A DNA stretch of 7,334 bases from Deltaproteobacteria bacterium (GTDB taxonomy: Bacteria > Desulfobacterota > GWC2-55-46 > DRQE01), in NCBI GenBank assembly GCA_011371515.1, contig DRQE01000195.1, forward strand, positions 1-7,334, written 5' to 3'. A program made the translations under genes and the position numbers. The notes beneath the pieces were generated by a model. The model was not told the origin of the DNA and made no database searches. It was given only the letters and a program-made list of their open reading frames with translations. This document shows, piece by piece, positions 5,585-7,334 of the stretch (position 1 is the first letter of the stretch; each line of letters opens with the position of its first letter).

Positions 5585-6637
5585 TTATCTCCCGGAGTAG
5601 TTTTTTTCGTAGTATTTCTGGTATTCTTCGTCCCTTACGGCATCACACCACGAACGGTTATCCAGATACCACCTTACGGTTGCTCTAAGGGCGTCTTCAA
5701 ACCTGTGGGAGGGCTTCCAGCCAAGCTCTGTCATTATCTTCGCAGGGTCTATGGAGTACCTCCTATCGTGTGCAGGTCTGTCTTTCACAAACCTTATAAG
5801 CCCCTCATGGGGTCTGTGGGGTGAGTCTGGAAGAAGCTCATCCAGTATGGAGCAGATGAGTCTTACGAGCTCTATGTTCTGCCACTCGTTCTGTGCCCCT
5901 ATGTTGTAGGTCTCGCCTATCCTTCCACGGTGGAAGACCACATCAAGGGCGGTGCAGTGGTCAACCACATAGAGCCAGTCCCTTACATTTTTGCCATCTC
6001 CATAGATGGGCAGTTCTTTTCCCTCCACCGCATTGAGTATAACAAGGGGTATGAGTTTTTCCGGCATCTGATAGGGTCCGAAGTTGTTCGTTGTATGAGT
6101 CGTTATTGCAGGAAGCCCGTAGGTCTTGTAATATGCCCTTACCAGATGGTCTGCCCCTGCCTTTGAGGCTGAATAGGGGCTGTTGGGCGCGTAGGTGGAG
6201 TCCTCCCTGAAGGAGCCCTTCTCTATAGAGCCATATACCTCATCGGTGCTGACATTCAAAAAGACCCTTCTTTCACTTCCTTCTTTCTGCCAGAACCCTC
6301 TTGCAGCATCTATAAGGGTGAATGTGCCAAGGATGTTTGTCTGCAAAAACTCTTCGGGCTCAAGGATGGAGCGGTCCACATGGCTCTGGGCTGCAAAGTG
6401 GATTACCCCATCGGGCGTGTATTCGGCAAATATCTCCTTTACGAGCCCTTTATCACATATATCTCCTTTTATAAATAGATGGTTGGGGTTGTCGAGAAGG
6501 TCCTTTATATTCTCAAGGCTTCCGCCAAAGGTGAGTTTGTCAAGGTTTATGATCTTGTAGTCCGGATACTTCCCCAGCATGTACCGGACGAAGTTTGAGC
6601 CTATAAAGCCTGCTCCCCCTGTAATAAGGATGTTCAT
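5585..6637 (-). CDS. rfbB: dTDP-glucose 4,6-dehydratase
   Basis: The enzyme converts dTDP-glucose to dTDP-4-dehydro-6-deoxyglucose, the second step toward dTDP-L-rhamnose, in the cytoplasm. The protein is a 350-residue extended short-chain dehydrogenase. It has the Rossmann motif TGGAGFIGSN (6-15), LDKLTFGGSLENI (32-44), HFAAQSHVDRS (80-90), the catalytic triplet STDEVYG (130-136, Asp132-Glu133), and the YSASK active-site motif (Tyr155, Lys159). NNFGPYQMPEKLIP (184-197) and NVRDWLYVVDHC (217-228) follow; all are characteristic of RfbB/RmlB. ATG 6637 has a strong AAGGAG (6650-6645) seven bases upstream. It overlaps the rfbD stop as ATGA, a typical coupling junction. The rfbD neighbour strengthens assignment to the rhamnose pathway. 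The partner genes rfbA and rfbC are not in the window. Confidence 0.97.
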   Translation of the reverse strand: MNILITGGAGFIGSNFVRYMLGKYPDYKIINLDKLTFGGSLENIKDLLDNPNHLFIKGDICDKGLVKEIFAEYTPDGVIHFAAQSHVDRSILEPEEFLQTNILGTFTLIDAARGFWQKEGSERRVFLNVSTDEVYGSIEKGSFREDSTYAPNSPYSASKAGADHLVRAYYKTYGLPAITTHTTNNFGPYQMPEKLIPLVILNAVEGKELPIYGDGKNVRDWLYVVDHCTALDVVFHRGRIGETYNIGAQNEWQNIELVRLICSILDELLPDSPHRPHEGLIRFVKDRPAHDRRYSIDPAKIMTELGWKPSHRFEDALRATVRWYLDNRSWCDAVRDEEYQKYYEKNYSGR

Positions 6638-7334
6638 CTATCTTCTCCTTGGGTTTTCTCTTTTTGAATCTCTTTTTTGAGCCATCTTTCAAGGCCATCG
6701 AGCCAGTGGGGTATCTCTTTACCCGTATGTCTGCGGTATTTTGCCTTATGGAGTACCGAATAATGAGGCCTTGTTGCCTTGAGGTTTAGCTCCTTAGAGA
6801 GTATGGGCTTTATGCTGTTTGCCTTAAGGTTTGCCCCTTCTTTTCTTGCAAGCCCTATAATGTTATAGGCAAAATCATACCAGCTTGCAACCCCTTCGTT
6901 CGAGAAGTTGTAGATACCTGTGGGCGCCGAAAGGAGTGCCACTATGGCATGGGCAAGGTCCACCGTGTAGGTGGGTGTGCCCACCTGATCATATACCACC
7001 TTCAATTCCTCGAGCTCCTTCGCCCTTGTGAGTATGGTTCTGGGAAAGTTCTTGCCTCCGTGTCCGTAGAGCCAAGAGGTTCGTATTATTATAAAGTTCT
7101 CTGTCTGCTTCTGTATCTCCCTTTCCCCATCGAGTTTTGAAAGCCCGTAGAAGTTGAGGGGCTTTGGTAGGTCATCCTCGGTGTAGGGCTGTGGCTTTGA
7201 GCCGTCGAAGACGAAGTCGGTGGATATGTGCACAAGTCTGGCTCCTATCCTTCTACACTCATGGGCAAGAAGTCCGGGGGCACGGGCGTTTATGCTATAT
7301 GCCCTCTCCTCTTCGTCTTCTGCTCCGTCAACAT
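6634..7334 (-). CDS. rfbD: dTDP-4-dehydrorhamnose reductase, N-terminus outside window
   Basis: The frame stays open to the right edge (232 visible residues), so about 55-60 N-terminal residues, including the NAD(P)-binding glycine motif, lie beyond 7334. The enzyme reduces dTDP-4-dehydrorhamnose to dTDP-L-rhamnose with NAD(P)H, the last step of the pathway. Visible hallmarks of RfbD/RmlD are AYSINARAPGLLA (visible 11-23), HISTDFVFDG (35-44), the catalytic YGLSK (Tyr62 and Lys66), RTSWLYGHGGKNF, and DQVGTPTYTVDLA. A GTG at 7233 sits within the conserved HISTDFVFDG region and is not the start, because clear family sequence continues upstream of it. The C-terminus is lysine- and glutamate-rich. 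The TGA overlaps the rfbB start by 4 bases. Confidence 0.95.
   Translation of the reverse strand, partial: VDGAEDEEERAYSINARAPGLLAHECRRIGARLVHISTDFVFDGSKPQPYTEDDLPKPLNFYGLSKLDGEREIQKQTENFIIIRTSWLYGHGGKNFPRTILTRAKELEELKVVYDQVGTPTYTVDLAHAIVALLSAPTGIYNFSNEGVASWYDFAYNIIGLARKEGANLKANSIKPILSKELNLKATRPHYSVLHKAKYRRHTGKEIPHWLDGLERWLKKEIQKEKTQGEDR

Noticed and set aside
4701..5600. Open frames of 145 and 148 residues on the + strand opposite ugd
   Set aside because: Cysteine- and tyrosine-rich low-plausibility translations lying antisense to conserved Ugd motifs.
7231..7233. GTG at 7233 as the start of rfbD
   Set aside because: Conserved RmlD sequence (AYSINARAPGLLA and more) continues upstream in frame to the window edge.

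Overview
The window looks like ordinary chromosomal DNA of a Gram-negative-type bacterium. A periplasmic rhodanese, an M23 endopeptidase and dTDP-rhamnose/UDP-glucuronate genes point to an envelope with surface polysaccharide. Base composition is moderate, with frequent ATA, AGG and AGA codons. Together with the style of the proteins this is compatible with a Nitrospirota- or deltaproteobacteria-like lineage, but that placement is an impression and cannot be settled from the sequence. I see no transposon, phage, CRISPR, tRNA or rRNA signature.

Left part (1-1977), compact single genes in alternating orientation. The window opens inside an M23 (LytM-type) peptidase gene on the + strand. It faces a small exported rhodanese-like protein on the - strand. 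The rhodanese gene is divergent from a methylated-DNA-protein cysteine methyltransferase gene (ogt, +), and the two are separated by only 45 bases that hold back-to-back promoter-like elements. The ogt stop codon overlaps the stop codon of a convergent four-helix membrane protein gene.

Right part (2082-7334), a tightly packed - strand cluster read from right to left: rfbD (entering the window incomplete) > rfbB > ugd > hpt-like > a two-domain kinase/P-loop protein. The first three junctions are a 4-base overlap, a 5-base gap and a 7-base overlap, so these four genes are very probably one translationally coupled operon. The kinase gene follows after 106 bases that contain a perfect 9-bp inverted repeat and a -10-like element. 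The membrane protein gene after it has its own recognisable promoter and Shine-Dalgarno sequence.

Functionally, RfbB and RfbD make dTDP-L-rhamnose and Ugd makes UDP-glucuronate, both precursors for cell-surface glycans. The hpt-like phosphoribosyltransferase and the fused APH-like kinase/ATP-binding protein are in the same gene string but have no obvious role in that pathway. They are the least explained part of the window. Nothing here clearly amounts to a new system. The most useful leads are the divergent promoter knot near 946-984, the hairpin leader at 3678-3709, and substitutions at expected active-site positions in the rhodanese and the Hpt-like protein.
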